A stretch of 15,549 nt of DNA from Novosphingobium sp. UBA6722. GTDB lineage: Bacteria > Pseudomonadota > Alphaproteobacteria > Sphingomonadales > Sphingomonadaceae. Under the pieces are notes generated by a model that worked only from the letters and a program-made list of their open reading frames with translations, was not told the DNA's origin and searched no databases. This document shows, piece by piece, positions 13,401 through 15,549 of this stretch. The translations under genes and the position numbers were made by a program. The stretch spans positions 1 to 15,549 of the forward strand of contig DKII01000110.1 in NCBI GenBank assembly GCA_002454125.1, read 5' to 3'. Position 1 is the stretch's first letter. Each line of letters starts with the position of its first letter.

Positions 13401-15549
13401 GCCGCGTGTTTCCCCTGACTCACGAACAGCGCCCGGCGGTTGAGCCGTCCGAAGTCGTCTGGCTCTCGGCCTCGGCCGGCACGGGCAAGACCCAGGTGCT
13501 GTCGGCCCGCGTGCTGCGGCTGCTGCTTGAACCGGCGGTGCGGCCCGATCAGATCCTGTGCCTGACTTTCACCAAGGCCGGGGCGACCGAAATGGCCGCG
13601 CGCATCAACGAGGTGCTGGCGCGCTGGGTGCGGCTTGATGCGACGACGCTGGCCAAAGAGCTGCTGGCGATCGGGGCGGACCATGGGCCGGAGACCGTGG
13701 CCCGTGCCCGCAAGCTGTTTGCCGCCGTGCTCGATTGCCCGGGCGGGGGGCTGCGGATCGATACGATCCACGCCTTTGCGCAGTGGCTGCTGGCCGCCTT
13801 CCCCAATGAGGCGGGGCTGCTGCCGGGCGTCAAGGCGATGGAGGACCGCGACCGCGACCTGCTGCTGCGCGAGGTCCTGGCCGACCTGTTGCTGGTGGCC
13901 GAACGGACGAACGACGCGCCGACGCTCGATGCCCTGGCGCGGCTTTCGGTGCGGATGGGGCCGGAGAAGGTCCCCGCCTGGCTGCTGCGCTGTGCCGCCG
14001 CGCGTGAGGCGTGGGAAGGGCCGGGCGGATGGCAGCCACCGATGAAGGACGGCGTCCATCGCCTGCTCGGCCTGCCCGCCGATGCCGGGCCGGAAGACCT
14101 GCTCGACCTGTGCAGCGACGGGGTGTTCGATACCGATGCCCTGGAGTGCTGCCTTGCGGCCTATGCAGCGTGGAAGACCGCGACCGGTGCCAAGGTCACG
14201 CCGCTGATCCGCGGCTGGCTGGAAAGCGGCCCGGCGGAGCGGCTGGCAGGCCTTGACGCCTTGCACAAGGAGCTCTTCACCAAGGAGGGCCTGGCCAAGA
14301 ACCGCCAGTCGCTGAGCAAGTTGGAAAGCAGCTTCGAGAAAGCGGCCTTCGCCGTGTTCGATAGCTCCATGGCGGTGCAGGAGCGCCGCGCCTTGCTGGA
14401 GCTGGTCGATTTCCTGGTTCCGGCGCTGGAAGTCGGGCGCAAGTTCGCGCTGGCCTGGGAAGCGGCCAAGGCGCGGGCTGGGTTCATCGATTTCGATGAC
14501 CAGATTCGCCAGGCGGCGCAGCTCCTGACCCGCAACGACCTCTCCGAATGGATCCGCTACAAGCTGGACCGGCAGTTCGATCACATCCTGGTTGACGAGG
14601 CGCAGGATACCAACGCGTCTCAGTGGCAGATCATCGGCGCGCTGACTGACGAGTTCTTCGCCGGCCAAGGCGCACGCGACGACAAGCTGCGCACGCTGTT
14701 CGTAGTCGGCGATTACAAGCAGGCGATCTTCCGGTTCCAGGGCACCAGCCCGGAAAACTTCGCCAAGGCCAAGGCGCGGGTCGACGACATGATGCGCGAT
14801 GCCGCCGCCAACCTGGCCGAACAGCGCAGCGGCGGGGCAGGGCGGACCTTGCAGGACCTCGACCTGGGCCAGAGCTTCCGCACGGCCCGGGCGATCCTCG
14901 AATTCGTCGACCAGGCTATTGGCGTAGTGGGCCATGAAGGGCTGGGGCTCGCCACGCCGCCCGAACCGCACGTTGGGCAGGAGCGCCCCGGTCAAGTCAC
15001 GCTCTGGCGCGTGATCGGCGGCGAGAGTAGCGATGGCGAGGAAGGCGAGGCGGCCGATGAGGGCGCCGAAGGCTGGCTCTCGCGCGGGGATCGCCAGATG
15101 GCTGAGCGGATCGCGCGGCAGGTGCGCGACTGGCTCGATCACGGCTTCCCGCTGGTCAAGGGCGAAGCGGAAGGCAAGGCGCGCCGCGCCACGGCCGGAG
15201 ACGTGATGGTGCTGGTGCGCAAGCGCAAGGAACTGGCGGGCCTGATCGTGGCGCGGCTCCATGCGGCGGGCGTGCCGGTGGCCGGGGTTGACCGCTTGCG
15301 GTTGGCAACGCCGCTGGCGGTGCGCGATCTGATGGCGGCACTGCGCTTTGCGGTGCAACCGGGGGATGACCTCAACCTTGCCTGCCTGCTGGTCTCGCCG
15401 CTGCTCGGCTGGAGTCAGGATGACCTGCTGCGCTGGGGTTGGCGGCCGGAGGGGGTCGGGCTCTACGAACACCTGCGCAAGTCGCGCGGGCAGCCGGAAG
15501 TTGACCGGGTCTGGCACCAACTCGGCGAACTGCTGCGGATCGCGGACTT
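13397..15549 (+). CDS. addA: Double-strand break repair helicase AddA (partial, cut by window edge)
   Basis: UvrD/RecB-family helicase-nuclease, the motor subunit of AddAB; the first 717 residues are present and the frame is open at the window end. Helicase motifs in order: Walker A SASAGTGKT (24-32, K31), motif Ia TFTKAGATEM (57-66), the IDTIHAF segment (121-127), Walker B VDEAQDT (399-405), motif III VGDYKQAIFRFQG (437-449), and motif IV QSFRTAR (492-498). An acidic stretch (543-558) precedes the second helicase half. The C-terminal nuclease domain, which in AddA cuts the 3'-ended strand, lies beyond the window, so it cannot be judged. The ATG at 13397 overlaps the addB stop and GGAG (13391-13394) lies 2 bases upstream, indicating coupled translation and a fixed AddB:AddA ratio. 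The B-then-A order is usual in alphaproteobacteria. Confidence 0.97.
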   Translation, partial: MSRVFPLTHEQRPAVEPSEVVWLSASAGTGKTQVLSARVLRLLLEPAVRPDQILCLTFTKAGATEMAARINEVLARWVRLDATTLAKELLAIGADHGPETVARARKLFAAVLDCPGGGLRIDTIHAFAQWLLAAFPNEAGLLPGVKAMEDRDRDLLLREVLADLLLVAERTNDAPTLDALARLSVRMGPEKVPAWLLRCAAAREAWEGPGGWQPPMKDGVHRLLGLPADAGPEDLLDLCSDGVFDTDALECCLAAYAAWKTATGAKVTPLIRGWLESGPAERLAGLDALHKELFTKEGLAKNRQSLSKLESSFEKAAFAVFDSSMAVQERRALLELVDFLVPALEVGRKFALAWEAAKARAGFIDFDDQIRQAAQLLTRNDLSEWIRYKLDRQFDHILVDEAQDTNASQWQIIGALTDEFFAGQGARDDKLRTLFVVGDYKQAIFRFQGTSPENFAKAKARVDDMMRDAAANLAEQRSGGAGRTLQDLDLGQSFRTARAILEFVDQAIGVVGHEGLGLATPPEPHVGQERPGQVTLWRVIGGESSDGEEGEAADEGAEGWLSRGDRQMAERIARQVRDWLDHGFPLVKGEAEGKARRATAGDVMVLVRKRKELAGLIVARLHAAGVPVAGVDRLRLATPLAVRDLMAALRFAVQPGDDLNLACLLVSPLLGWSQDDLLRWGWRPEGVGLYEHLRKSRGQPEVDRVWHQLGELLRIAD

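Noticed and set aside
13343..15520. 725-codon open frame on the minus strand across the addB/addA region
   Set aside because: It is antisense to addA, which has all its helicase motifs in order. Long opposite-strand frames are common in GC-rich coding DNA, and the translation is low in complexity and rich in His, Gln, Arg and Pro.

Overview
The window is a compact, high-GC stretch of alphaproteobacterial chromosome. Its gene content (a DivL-type pseudo-kinase, alphaproteobacterial AddB/AddA, AmgK-MurU, SAH hydrolase) and protein style point to Sphingomonadales, such as a Novosphingobium/Sphingomonas/Erythrobacter-like organism. This is inference from family knowledge, not from a search. I see no transposase, integrase, tRNA, rRNA, CRISPR array or foreign-looking base composition. 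It reads as core chromosome.

Left block (1-2664, + strand): a phospholipase D/cardiolipin synthase-like enzyme with two intact HKD motifs, then folE (GTP cyclohydrolase I) and a PaaI-type hotdog thioesterase, packed with 1-2 bp gaps. Middle block on the - strand (2666-3507): a Prx5-type single-cysteine peroxiredoxin followed by a small DUF3147-like membrane protein. This pair converges on the thioesterase with one base between the stop codons. The divergent intergenic region 3508-3679 holds a candidate promoter for the peroxiredoxin.

Centre (3680-5682, + strand): a small secreted protein of unknown function, then ahcY (S-adenosylhomocysteine hydrolase) from a TTG start with a strong ribosome binding site. 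Upstream of ahcY lie a 20-bp inverted repeat that looks like a repressor operator and a GC-rich hairpin. The 226-bp gap after ahcY (5683-5908) is filled with nested inverted repeats typical of a dispersed intergenic repeat.

Right block (5909 to the window edge, + strand): six overlapping genes, divL - tsaE - amgK - murU - addB - addA (cut at the edge). Nearly every junction is a stop/start overlap, so one polycistronic unit is likely. It joins a cell-cycle signalling pseudo-kinase, tRNA t6A synthesis, recycling of the wall sugar MurNAc, and double-strand break repair. The most striking molecular detail is that the histidine kinase-like protein carries Tyr573 where the phospho-accepting His should be, which identifies it as a DivL orthologue. 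I found no convincing new multi-gene system. The items most worth checking are the ahcY operator/leader, the small secreted protein next to it, and the intergenic repeat.
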